From: Anaerolineae bacterium
GTDB lineage: Bacteria; Chloroflexota; Anaerolineae; Aggregatilineales; Phototrophicaceae
Reading direction: 5' to 3'
Length of the DNA: 64,000 nucleotides
Assembly (NCBI GenBank): GCA_022822545.1
Contig: JAJEBE010000054.1
Location: forward strand, 62,001-126,000
Below are positions 25,459 through 33,977 of the stretch, piece by piece; within the stretch, counting starts at the first letter, position 1; each line of letters opens with the position of its first letter. The position numbers were made by a program, and so were the translations under genes. Below the pieces are notes generated by a model. That model saw nothing but the letters and a program-made list of their open reading frames with translations. It made no database searches and was not told the DNA's origin.

Positions 25459-26429
25459 GAGTTCGCCTCCGAGCCCTGATAGAAGACCCAGCGCTGCGAT
25501 GTCGCCACGATGACTGCTGTGAAGGCAAATATGATCATGAAGAGAATCCAGGCGAGGGCCGAGGAATAGCCCATCTGTGGTGGCAGGTACTGAAATGCGT
25601 GGTCAAACAAGTGGAGGACATAGGTTCGGGTCGCGTCGCGGGGACCGCCTTGTCCGTCCGACATAATGAAGACTTGGGTGAAGACCTGAAAAGCGTTAAT
25701 GATATTGATGAGGATGTTCAGATATATGGTTGGCGTCATCAGCGGGATGGTCACGCGCAGCAGGCGCTGGAAAACATTCGCGCCATCGATCTTGGCTGCG
25801 TCATAATATTCTTCCGGTATGCCCTGCAGGCCGGCGAGAAAAATGACCATGGTCACGCCCACCCAGGTGGTGCTCATGATCAGGTAGCCAATCATGGCGA
25901 TGTCGGGATCGGCAAACCAGCGGAACCGCGGCAATCCAATCGCATAGAGCAAGGAATTGAGCAAGCCGGCGCGGGCGTTCAGCACATAGAGCCAGATTAC
26001 AGATAAGGCGACGATGGGCACGATGGACGGCAAGTAGAATAGCGTCCGCCAAAGCCCAAGAAATCGCACTTTGGCGTTGAGGAGAAGCGCCAACGCGAAA
26101 CCGAGCACGATGCGGATAGCGACCGAGCCGCCGACATAGACACCAGTGTTTCTGAGCGACTTCAGGAAGAGCGGGTCATCGGTGAAGATATGAACATAAT
26201 GCTCCAAGCCGACCCATTTCGGCGGCGCAACGATATTGTATTTGGTGAAGCTAAGCAGGAAAGACGCGACAAAGGGGAAGAGCGAAAACAGCAGAACGCC
26301 GATGATCCAGGGAGTGATGAAAAGCAAACCCATCTTGGCTTCACGCTTGCGCATTGGCGAGAGGTCACGCCAGCGTTCCCGCCGTCGGCCGCGCAGGGCG
26401 CTGAATTGCGAGCCAAATGCTGTGGCCAT
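25455..26429 (-). CDS. Carbohydrate ABC transporter permease (MalF type)
   Basis: The 324-residue protein has a basic cytoplasmic N-terminus, a first helix (LLFITPWIIGVLLFSLFPF) and the EAA loop GIPEEYYDAAKIDGANVFQR. It pairs with the next permease to form the membrane channel. The gene lies 83 bases downstream of the binding-protein gene and shares four bases with its partner. A family with similar sequence imports oligosaccharides or glycerol-3-phosphate, so the cargo is undetermined. Confidence 0.92.
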   Translation of the reverse strand: MATAFGSQFSALRGRRRERWRDLSPMRKREAKMGLLFITPWIIGVLLFSLFPFVASFLLSFTKYNIVAPPKWVGLEHYVHIFTDDPLFLKSLRNTGVYVGGSVAIRIVLGFALALLLNAKVRFLGLWRTLFYLPSIVPIVALSVIWLYVLNARAGLLNSLLYAIGLPRFRWFADPDIAMIGYLIMSTTWVGVTMVIFLAGLQGIPEEYYDAAKIDGANVFQRLLRVTIPLMTPTIYLNILINIINAFQVFTQVFIMSDGQGGPRDATRTYVLHLFDHAFQYLPPQMGYSSALAWILFMIIFAFTAVIVATSQRWVFYQGSEANS

Positions 26430-26512
26430 ATCCTAACTCCGAAACTGTCAGGTTTGCGCAGTGAGTGAGAAATGGGGCACCCGGAGATGCCCCAAGCCTG
26501 AACTAAGTCGCT

Positions 26513-27841
26513 TTAGCCGTATTCTTCCCAGAACGCGTCAAGCAGTTCTTGAATCTCGGCTTCGGCGCCGGCCAGGGCATCTTCAATCGAGCTGTCGCCG
26601 AAGAGCACATCCTCGACCATGCGATTGATGATCTGGTTGGCTTCCGGCTGTACCGGCGAGACGGTGACAAGATTATCCAAGGCGGCCACGCCGAGCAGGG
26701 CTTCCGCGCGCGGATGTACGACGCCGTCTTTCTCGTAGCCATTGCATTCAACCAGGGGCGATGGCCGTTGCTGCTGCTGGATGAACCAGCAAGCGCCCTT
26801 GCCGTCGACCTCGGCAGTCAGCCACTTGACCAGTTGCCAAGCTTCGTCGGGATGGGCGGCGTTCTTCGGGATCATGTAACCCCAACCGCCGTGCGCCCCG
26901 CCGCGGCGTCCCGGGTCGCCCATAGGTCCGTAGGGAATCGGCGCGACATCATAATTGAGAGTTTCGGCATGGTCTTCCACCTGGAAGAGCGTCCAGGAGC
27001 CGTTGATCTCGATGGAGACCAGGCCCTGGATCAGCGGACCCTGATCGAATTCGCCCGCCATTTCCCAGAAGGCGTTCAACTCCTCGATGCCGTAGTTGAT
27101 CTCAGCCATGTCTTGCATGAATCCCAAAGCCTGGACGCCGGCTTCGTTGTTGATGGTAATCGTGCGCAGGTCAGCGCTGATCCAGTCTTGACCGTTGGCG
27201 TTCAGCCAGGTCAGGAAGGCGCCGGGACCGCTGGTCGACTGCGTGTTAACGCCGATGCGCTCGAGGAAGCTGCCATCGCCAAGGCGCAAAGTCTCAGCGA
27301 CTTCCAGCATGTCTTCCCAGGTCTCGGGGAATTCTTCTATGCCGGCTTCGGCAAAGTGATCGGTGTTGTACCAGGCGATGCTGAAAGCGCCGCCGCCTGG
27401 CAGCGGGAGCATCCAGGTTTTGCCGTTGAATTGCGTGCCGGCGAATTCTGACGGATGGAAGATGGCGGGATCGACGCCATCAGCCGCCATGTAATCATCC
27501 AGCGGGATGATGGATTCGGTAGCGGCGAAGAAGGGCAGGTCATGACGGCCAAACATCGTCACATCGGGCGGATTGCCGGCGGCGATCGCTGCCAGCAGAT
27601 TCTGCAGGCGGTTATCCCAAGGCAAGAAAACGTTGTCGACGCAGATGCCCGGATTGTGGTTTTCAAAATCGGCGACTTGCTCTTCCATCAAGGGAATGCG
27701 ATTGCCGCCCCAGTGGTGCCAATAGGTCAGGGTGACATCGCCTTCGCAGTCCGGGTTTTGCGCCGAAACAGTCATTGATAGCGGCAGCATCGCCAGAATC
27801 ATGAGCAATGCCAGCAGCAAGAACGTTGATCTCCTAAACAT
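26513..27841 (-). CDS. Sugar ABC transporter extracellular binding protein
   Basis: This 442-residue SBP_bac_1 protein has a signal peptide (residues 1-27, cut after VSA) and a mature start with DVTLTYWHHWGGNRIPLMEE. Later blocks such as PPDVTMFGRHDLPFFAA and GVSIEINGSWTLF-type strands fit the cluster of oligosaccharide binders. AAAGGAT lies at ribosome-site distance from ATG 27841. It is the first gene after the LacI regulator, with about 150 bases between them. Together with the two permeases it forms a complete periplasm-facing uptake system, lacking only the ATPase. Confidence 0.92.
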   Translation of the reverse strand: MFRRSTFLLLALLMILAMLPLSMTVSAQNPDCEGDVTLTYWHHWGGNRIPLMEEQVADFENHNPGICVDNVFLPWDNRLQNLLAAIAAGNPPDVTMFGRHDLPFFAATESIIPLDDYMAADGVDPAIFHPSEFAGTQFNGKTWMLPLPGGGAFSIAWYNTDHFAEAGIEEFPETWEDMLEVAETLRLGDGSFLERIGVNTQSTSGPGAFLTWLNANGQDWISADLRTITINNEAGVQALGFMQDMAEINYGIEELNAFWEMAGEFDQGPLIQGLVSIEINGSWTLFQVEDHAETLNYDVAPIPYGPMGDPGRRGGAHGGWGYMIPKNAAHPDEAWQLVKWLTAEVDGKGACWFIQQQQRPSPLVECNGYEKDGVVHPRAEALLGVAALDNLVTVSPVQPEANQIINRMVEDVLFGDSSIEDALAGAEAEIQELLDAFWEEYG

Positions 27842-27913
27842 TGAATTATCCTTTCACTGAAGATCGATACTCGCGGTCGAAAAAATTGAACCCAAAGTCA
27901 AAGATGCCGCGTA

Positions 27914-27933
27914 CGGTCCGGCTGGTGGGACCG
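27914..27933. promoter_or_regulatory. Inverted repeat CGGTCC-N8-GGACCG upstream of the binding-protein gene
   Basis: Perfect six-base arms lie about 75 bases upstream of the binding-protein ATG. No T run follows in either direction. It could be an operator for the neighbouring LacI protein or an RNA hairpin between the two genes. Confidence 0.4.
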
Positions 27934-27993
27934 ACCATTGCACGCTCGGCTACACCGGTTTCTCCTTCGCTTCATTTAACTGACGCATTGCGC

Positions 27994-29034
27994 TCATGTG
28001 GAGTCCCTGACGATCAACTTGGTCGAGACTGTCATCACGTGCGGGTCGTCCTGGGCGCCGTCCATCAAGTTGCACAGGCGCAGCGCCGCCAGCCGCCCCA
28101 TCATCTGCATATCAAAGCCGATAGTCGTCAGCGCGGGGTCGGCAAAGCGCGCGAAATCATAATTGTGAAACCCGATGACCGCGATATCGTCAGGCGCCTT
28201 GCGCCCCGACTCGCGAATGGCTTTTAGACCGCCCACAGCCATGCCGTCGTCGGCATATATGATGGCGTCCACCGGCTTATGCAGACCAAGCAATTCCGAA
28301 GTGGCCACGAAGCCGCTCTCGACATCAAAATTCGTTCCGCGCGTCGTCTGATAGCTTTCGCACTGCAAATCATTCAAGCCGAGCGCAAGACGATACCCCC
28401 AGTATTTCTCTCGGCTCGTATTTGTTGTTTCCGGTCCGTTCACCAGGCAAATATGCCGCCGCCCCCGCGCTTCCAAATGACCGATCGCGTAAACCATACC
28501 CTGTACATAGTTTGCCATGACGGCATTGCCATCAAGGGGATGGGCATGCCCGCCAGCTGTGACAAAGGGGATGGACAGCGCCTGTAAGCTGCGCAACAGC
28601 GCATGGTCGAAGACGCCGCCGAGAAAGATCAATCCGCTGATATGATTCGCCTCGATCACATCTACCATCTGCTCGACATCGGCAAGCGCCTTGTAAATAT
28701 GCGTCGAGACGCGGCGGTCTTCAAAGACAGACTGCGCGCCACGGACGATTAGCTGCTCTATACTGCCAGACAGCGCCGGCAAGACCTGGGCATGCTGTTC
28801 GACAGACGACGACAGGAAGGCCATCGTGCGCCCCTGCTTCGAGGTCTGCCCCCGCAGGCGGGAAAGCGGATAGTCAAGCTCGGTCGCTGTCTTCCACACC
28901 GCCTGGCGCGTATGAGAATCAACATGCGGATGGTCATTCAAGACACGGGAAACAGTAGATATCGAAACATCAGCCTCGCGCGCGATATCGCGAATTGTCG
29001 TCTGTCCTTTTTGTCGCGGTATCGAGTCGCTCAT
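27994..29034 (-). CDS. LacI/GalR-family transcriptional regulator
   Basis: The 346-residue repressor has an N-terminal helix-turn-helix (TTIRDIAREADVSISTVSRV, then the hinge segment) and a sugar-binding type 1 periplasmic-like domain with the GLIFLGG and AIIYADDGMAVG strands. It lies immediately upstream of the sugar ABC operon on the same strand and very probably controls it and the neighbouring isomerase. The ATG at 29034 is preferred; a GTG lies three codons upstream. Its promoter (29069-29097) overlaps a palindrome, suggesting autoregulation. The inducer would be the imported sugar or a metabolite. Confidence 0.92.
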   Translation of the reverse strand: MSDSIPRQKGQTTIRDIAREADVSISTVSRVLNDHPHVDSHTRQAVWKTATELDYPLSRLRGQTSKQGRTMAFLSSSVEQHAQVLPALSGSIEQLIVRGAQSVFEDRRVSTHIYKALADVEQMVDVIEANHISGLIFLGGVFDHALLRSLQALSIPFVTAGGHAHPLDGNAVMANYVQGMVYAIGHLEARGRRHICLVNGPETTNTSREKYWGYRLALGLNDLQCESYQTTRGTNFDVESGFVATSELLGLHKPVDAIIYADDGMAVGGLKAIRESGRKAPDDIAVIGFHNYDFARFADPALTTIGFDMQMMGRLAALRLCNLMDGAQDDPHVMTVSTKLIVRDST

Positions 29035-29050
29035 AATCTGCACGCGCAGC

Positions 29051-29097
29051 CAGCAAATATCGGAAACAAATTTATCTCATTTGCTGAAACATGTCAA
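29051..29097 (-). promoter_or_regulatory. Promoter and palindromic operator of the LacI gene
   Basis: On the minus strand TTGACA (29097-29092) and TAAATT (29074-29069) are spaced by 17 bases. CAGCAAAT (29051-29058) and ATTTGCTG (29079-29086) are perfect eight-base inverted arms that bracket the -10 box. The placement fits repression by a dimeric regulator. Confidence 0.6.
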
Positions 29098-29194
29098 GAA
29101 AATGCCCGAAACTTATTTCTCGTGGAAGGGAGTTGAGAATTTTTTAGTCATGTCATTCCCTCTAAGACCAGCTTCGGTCGGCGCATACAGCTCC

Positions 29195-29971
29195 TCACAG
29201 AAGACATGCGCGCAGCAAAATATCGCGGCTATTCTGCAGCGCTCGCTTGATCTTTGGCAGTTTGGGACTTAGCTCCAGACTGAGCGCGCCTTGGTAGCCG
29301 ATACTGTCCAGAGCGGCGATGGCGGTCGCCAGGGATTCTTCTGTCATCACACCGTCTAGCAATGCCCAATGCAAATCGCCGATGCCGTCGTTGTCGTCAA
29401 AATGGACATATGCTAGACGGTCGCCGGCATTGAGGATGGTTGCTTCCGGGTCTTCTCCCGACATCTGCAGGTGGCCGGTATCGATCAGCAAATACAGATT
29501 TCTGTGCCCCGTCCCGAAGATGAATTCCAGGGTATCGGCCGCCGTCGGCAGCGCTGTGTCGGGAAAGTGCTCTACGGCGAGTTTGATGCCTCTGTCGCCC
29601 GCAACATCAGCCAGGCGCGACAGCGACTCGGCGTAGCGTTCCAGCGCGTCGCCGCGGATGTTCTTGCTCGGCACAAGATAGGCCGTGTTTGCGCCGACAT
29701 CGGCCGCGTGTTCAATCGCGTCCATGATATGCTTCTCACTCGCTTGCCGCGCCGCGTGGTCCTCGCTGTCGAGGGCGGCGCCGGCGGGCATGCCAAATGA
29801 GGCGCCGACGCATGAGACATGCAAGCCCAACTCCTGCGCCAGCAGCCGGCTCTCCATCGTACGCAGATGCCCCGGCTGAATGTCGACCCAGCTGAAACCA
29901 AGATCGCGGATCTCGCGCAATAATTCTGTTTCCGGCAGGCTCAAAGCCCAAATGCAGCAGGCAATCTTCAC
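29195..29971 (-). CDS. Sugar phosphate isomerase/epimerase (TIM barrel)
   Basis: The 258-residue protein of the AP-endonuclease-2 family shows VSCVGASFGMP, KLAVEHFPDTALPTA, LLIDTGHLQMSGEDP, YVHFDDNDG and LSLELSPKL, supplying the usual Glu/Asp/His metal ligands at the barrel's open end. It likely isomerises a ketose or cyclitol in the cytoplasm. The start is a GTG at 29971 after AGGCTGG. The gene is the most upstream of the LacI/ABC set and is divergent from the SDR operon. A second such protein is at 5013-5846, only distantly similar. Confidence 0.87.
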   Translation of the reverse strand: MKIACCIWALSLPETELLREIRDLGFSWVDIQPGHLRTMESRLLAQELGLHVSCVGASFGMPAGAALDSEDHAARQASEKHIMDAIEHAADVGANTAYLVPSKNIRGDALERYAESLSRLADVAGDRGIKLAVEHFPDTALPTAADTLEFIFGTGHRNLYLLIDTGHLQMSGEDPEATILNAGDRLAYVHFDDNDGIGDLHWALLDGVMTEESLATAIAALDSIGYQGALSLELSPKLPKIKRALQNSRDILLRACLL

Positions 29972-30028
29972 CGCGCCAGCCTTTCAGTTTGCCGTCGACT
30001 GAGCCACATGTTAGCGCAAGGCGGGCGG

Positions 30029-30068
30029 CTTGTCATCATTTGACAAGGGCAGGGGCCGGTCGTACACT
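30029..30068 (+). promoter_or_regulatory. Consensus promoter with overlapping palindrome for the SDR operon
   Basis: TTGACA (30040-30045) and TACACT (30063-30068) are separated by 17 bases. The inverted repeat CTTGTCA-N5-TGACAAG (30029-30047) covers the -35 box, where a bound protein would block RNA polymerase. The site is in the divergent gap between the isomerase and SDR genes. Confidence 0.65.
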
Positions 30069-30098
30069 TGATGGAGTTTTGAAGCAGGTGGGGAGAAA

Positions 30099-30851
30099 AT
30101 GGAAGGGCGAAGCGCAATCATTACCGGCGCGGGCTCGGGCATCGGACGGGCGGCGGCGTTGGCCCTCTGGGACGCTGGCTATTCCTTGGCGCTCGCGGGC
30201 CGGCGCGAGGAGAAACTTCAGGAGACGGTCGCCGAAGCCGGCATCAGCCCGGATCGCGCGCTGGTCATCCCGACCGATGTCACGGACCGCCTGGCGGTCG
30301 CGCGCCTTTTCACGGCGACGAAAGCGCGTTACGGCCGGCTGGATGTGCTATTCAACAACGCCGGTATGGGCGCGCCTCCCATGCCTTTGGAAGATCTGAG
30401 CGAAGAGCAATGGCAGCGGGTGGTGGCGGTTAACTTGACTGGCGCCTTCTGGTGTACGCAGGAAGCCTTCAAGCTCATGAAATCTCAGCGGCCGCGCGGC
30501 GGAAGAATCATCAATAACGGATCGATATCGGCGCAGGTCCCGCGCCCGCATTCGGCGCCATACACCGCTACCAAGCACGCTCTTACCGGCTTGACCAAAT
30601 CGACCGCGCTGGATGGCAGGGCGCACGATATCGCCTGTGGCCAAATCGATATCGGCAACGCGCGAACCGAGATGACCGAGCGCATGGAGCGGGGCATCTT
30701 GCAGGCGAATGGCGAATTGGCGGTTGAGCCGACTATGGATGCGCGCAATGTCGCGGAGGCCGTGGTCTACATGGCGAATCTGCCGCTTTCCGCGAATGTG
30801 TTATTCATCACCGTTATGGCGACCGGGATGCCTTACGTTGGCCGGGGATAA
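30099..30851 (+). CDS. Short-chain dehydrogenase/reductase (SDR)
   Basis: The 250-residue classical SDR has the TGxxxGIG cofactor loop (ITGAGSGIG, residues ~9-17), NNAG at LFNNAGMG, the catalytic Ser in NNGSISA and the YxxxK pair in YTATK. The acidic residue pattern after the second strand (AGRREEK) suggests NADP preference. It oxidises or reduces an alcohol/ketone of a small substrate. A GGTGGGGAG ribosome site precedes the ATG. It heads an operon with an amidase, a permease and a DegT enzyme, with only six bases to the amidase gene. Confidence 0.92.
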   Translation: MEGRSAIITGAGSGIGRAAALALWDAGYSLALAGRREEKLQETVAEAGISPDRALVIPTDVTDRLAVARLFTATKARYGRLDVLFNNAGMGAPPMPLEDLSEEQWQRVVAVNLTGAFWCTQEAFKLMKSQRPRGGRIINNGSISAQVPRPHSAPYTATKHALTGLTKSTALDGRAHDIACGQIDIGNARTEMTERMERGILQANGELAVEPTMDARNVAEAVVYMANLPLSANVLFITVMATGMPYVGRG

Positions 30852-30857
30852 ACCAGG

Positions 30858-32294
30858 ATGAGCGAACTGATATGGCTTAGCGCTGTTGAGCTGGCGGCTA
30901 TGATTCGGCGCGGCGATGTCTCCGCGGTCGAAGTCTTGACCGCCCACCTGGAGCAGATCGAGAAGGTCGATCCCGCGCTCAACGCGATCGTCACCTATCT
31001 GCCGGAGCTGGCTCTGGATATCGCGCGCGCCGCCGATGAGAAACAAGCGCGCGGCGACGAGTTGGGAGTTCTGCATGGATTGCCAATCGCGCATAAAGAT
31101 CTTTCCGAAACGGCCGGGATTCGCACGACTATGGGGTCGCCGGCATTCAGCGATTATGTGCCGGAAGCGGACGATCTCATCATCGCGCGCCTGAAACAAG
31201 CGGGCTGCGTCACACTGGGCAAGACCAATGTGCCCGAGTTCGGCGCTGGCTCTCACACCTTCAATCCTGTCTTCGGCGCGACTCTTAATCCCTATGACTT
31301 GTCGAAGACTTGCGGCGGCAGCAGCGGAGGCGCCTCGGTGGCCCTGGCCGCCGGCATGATACCGATTGCCGATGGCAGCGATCTGGGCGGCTCCCTACGC
31401 AACCCGGCATCTTTCTGCAATGTCGTCGGTTTTCGTCCATCGCCGGGGCGCGTGCCGAGTTATCCCAAGGGCATGGCTTGGTCGACGCTGTCAGTTGTAG
31501 GTCCGATGGGGCGGACCGTGCAAGATGTGGCCCTTATGCTGCAGGCGATTGCCGGTTACGACTGTCGCGCGCCGATTTCACTGCACGAGCCGGCAACGAT
31601 TTTTGCTGAACCGCTGGAACGCGACTTCGCCGATGCGCTCATTGCCTGGAGTCCTGATCTGGGCAGCTTGCCCGTTGACAAACGTGTAAGGGATACGATT
31701 CAAGCGCAGTTGCCGGTTTTCAGCGATCTAGGCTGCCGCGTAGAACAGGCTCATCCTGATTTCCGCGATGCCTACGATATCTTTCAGACATTGCGCGCCT
31801 GGAGTTTTGAGCAGAGCTTCGCCGAGCATTTCGCCCAATTTGGCGAGGCGGCCTTCAAGGAGACTATCCGCTGGAACGCGGCCAAGGGCCGTTCCTTAAC
31901 CGGGGCGCAGATCAGCCGCGCCGAGGTCAAGCGCACCGAGCTGTTCCATCGCGTTCGCGAATTTCTTGAGACCTACGAATATCTCCTCTTGCCCACGGCG
32001 CAGGCGCCGCCATTTCCTATTGAATGGGAATATCCGCAGGTCATCAACGACCAGCCCATGACCACTTACATCGACTGGATGATGAGTTGCGCCTATATTA
32101 CCGTTACTGGCCTTCCGGCCATATCCGTGCCATGCGGTTTTAGCGAAGACGGATTGCCTATAGGCTTGCAGATTGTGGGCCGGCCGCACGCCGATTTTTC
32201 CGTCTTGCAATTGGCCTACGCCTTCCAGGAAGCCACTCGCTTTTACGAGCAGAAGCCGGGTTTCGGCGGCGATTCGGCGTCTAATGCGCCATGA
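30858..32294 (+). CDS. Amidase signature (AS) family amidohydrolase
   Basis: This 478-residue hydrolase has the Ser-cisSer-Lys triad: the Lys in GLPIAHKDLSE, and the glycine/serine-rich signature TCGGSSGGASVALAAGM followed by DGSDLGGSLRNPASF. Members hydrolyse amides (carbamoyl, acetamide, arylamide) or act as the GatA subunit. The absence of gatB/gatC nearby and the catabolic neighbours favour a degradative amidase rather than tRNA amidation. The ATG lies six bases after the SDR stop. Substrate unknown; it would release ammonia or an amine in the same pathway as the permease and SDR. Confidence 0.88.
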   Translation: MSELIWLSAVELAAMIRRGDVSAVEVLTAHLEQIEKVDPALNAIVTYLPELALDIARAADEKQARGDELGVLHGLPIAHKDLSETAGIRTTMGSPAFSDYVPEADDLIIARLKQAGCVTLGKTNVPEFGAGSHTFNPVFGATLNPYDLSKTCGGSSGGASVALAAGMIPIADGSDLGGSLRNPASFCNVVGFRPSPGRVPSYPKGMAWSTLSVVGPMGRTVQDVALMLQAIAGYDCRAPISLHEPATIFAEPLERDFADALIAWSPDLGSLPVDKRVRDTIQAQLPVFSDLGCRVEQAHPDFRDAYDIFQTLRAWSFEQSFAEHFAQFGEAAFKETIRWNAAKGRSLTGAQISRAEVKRTELFHRVREFLETYEYLLLPTAQAPPFPIEWEYPQVINDQPMTTYIDWMMSCAYITVTGLPAISVPCGFSEDGLPIGLQIVGRPHADFSVLQLAYAFQEATRFYEQKPGFGGDSASNAP

Positions 32295-32373
32295 TCGACA
32301 TTGACTGCCAATTGGTCGGCCGCGCTGCCTTGGAGTTTTTTGATCCGCTTTTGCCCGCCCGGGAGAATTGTTT

Positions 32374-33936
32374 TTGGAACTCAACTTTGTAAACTGGCTC
32401 CTGGCGCTGCTGCCGGTACTGGCTGTTCTTTTCCTGATGGTCGGCTTAGGCTGGGGCGGCAGCCGCGCCGGTTCCGCCGGGTTCATAACCGCCCTCGTCC
32501 TTTCTCTGACGGTCTTCGGCGGAAACTTGACGCTTGTTGCCGTCGCCATCGGCAAGTCGATTCTGCTCGCGGCCGATGTCCTCTACATCGTCTGGATGGC
32601 GCTCTTCTTTTACAACGTGACCAATGAGTCCGGTTCGGTCGCCCTTATCGGGCGGAGCTTGCCGCGCCTGACCTCGGACCGCGCCGCGCAAAGCCTGTTG
32701 ATTAGCTGGGTCTTCGTTTCCCTGTTGCAAGGCGTCGGCGGCTTCGGCGTGCCGGTGGCGGTGGTCGCGCCACTGCTGGTTGGCCTCGGGTATACCGCGA
32801 CGCAATCCGTCATCATGGCATCGCTGGGTCACGGCTGGGCGGTCACTTTTGGTTCGCTGGGCACATCGTTTGTCGCGCTGACTGCCGTGACTGGCTTGCC
32901 GGGCGAGGCGCTGGCGCATGACGCCGCGGTTATCCTCGGCCTGGCATGCTTGATCAGCGGCGCATTGGTGGCCTATGTCAGTTCCGGCTGGACCGGCTTG
33001 CTGCGTTCAATTCCGATGCTTTTCGTGGTCGGCGCGCTGATGGGCCTCACGCAATGGTGGATGGCGACAAATGGCATGTGGACGCTCGGCTCGACTTCCG
33101 GCGCATTGGCGGGCGCTATGGTTGGCGTCATTTACGTGCTATCGCCTCTGCATGGCGGCAGGGAAAAGAAGGTCAGGGCGGGGAACGAAGACGGTTCACG
33201 CAGCATCATTCTGGCAATGGCGGCCTATATGATCTTGTTGGTCATGGCGTTCTCCGCCAACCTGATTGCGCCCTTGGAACAGTTGGTGGACAGAGTAAGG
33301 ATTGACATCGCTTTTCCGGCCGTGACAACGGTCTTTGGCTGGCAGACGCCGGCGGAGAGCGGCCGCGTGATCAGCGTTTTCGGCCACGCCGGAGCCATTC
33401 TTTTCTACGCGGGCTTATGCGCTTTCCTGCTGTATCGGCGGGCGGGCTATTATGAAAGCCCGACGGTATGGCGCGAAATCTGGGTGAAAGTACGCCGATC
33501 GGCGCTAAAATCAACTATATCGATATTGGCCTTGGTGGCGATGGCGGCTTTGATGACACATACAGGCATGACCCAGATAATCGCCCGCGGCATCAGCGAA
33601 ACCTTCAGCGCAGATCTGTATCCGCTCTTCGCGCCTTTCATCGGCACGCTGGGCGCTTTCATGACCGGAAGCAATACCAACTCGAACGTGGTCTTTGGCG
33701 CATTGCAGCAGCAGACGGCCACTCTGCTGGCTTTGAGCGTGCCGGTGGTTCTGGCGGGCCAGACGGCGGGCGCTTCGCTAGGCAGTGTGCTGGCGCCGGC
33801 CAAGATCATCGTCGGCTGCAGCACGGTTGGGCTGGGCGGGCAGGAGGGTCCGGTCATCCGGCGGATGTTGCTCCTTGGCTTGATTCCAGTGGCGTTTGTC
33901 GCGCTGGCTACGTTTTTCAAGTTGAGCGGCGGGTGA
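32374..33936 (+). CDS. L-lactate permease (LctP/LldP) family transporter
   Basis: The 520-residue membrane protein has about a dozen helices and family motifs: LLQGVGGFGVPVAVVAPLLVG, ASLGHGWAVTFGS and MTGSNTNSNVVFGALQQQ. LctP-type carriers import lactate, glycolate or related 2-hydroxy acids by proton symport. No lactate dehydrogenase lies nearby, so it may carry another hydroxy acid. The likely start is TTG 32374, with GGGAG at 32361-32365 nine bases upstream; an in-frame TTG at 32368 is too close to that site. The amidase ends 79 bases upstream, with DegT following. Confidence 0.88.
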   Translation: MELNFVNWLLALLPVLAVLFLMVGLGWGGSRAGSAGFITALVLSLTVFGGNLTLVAVAIGKSILLAADVLYIVWMALFFYNVTNESGSVALIGRSLPRLTSDRAAQSLLISWVFVSLLQGVGGFGVPVAVVAPLLVGLGYTATQSVIMASLGHGWAVTFGSLGTSFVALTAVTGLPGEALAHDAAVILGLACLISGALVAYVSSGWTGLLRSIPMLFVVGALMGLTQWWMATNGMWTLGSTSGALAGAMVGVIYVLSPLHGGREKKVRAGNEDGSRSIILAMAAYMILLVMAFSANLIAPLEQLVDRVRIDIAFPAVTTVFGWQTPAESGRVISVFGHAGAILFYAGLCAFLLYRRAGYYESPTVWREIWVKVRRSALKSTISILALVAMAALMTHTGMTQIIARGISETFSADLYPLFAPFIGTLGAFMTGSNTNSNVVFGALQQQTATLLALSVPVVLAGQTAGASLGSVLAPAKIIVGCSTVGLGGQEGPVIRRMLLLGLIPVAFVALATFFKLSGG

Positions 33937-33977
33937 GTGAAACGTGAAAGTCGAGTTAAGCAAGATTGGGGATTACC

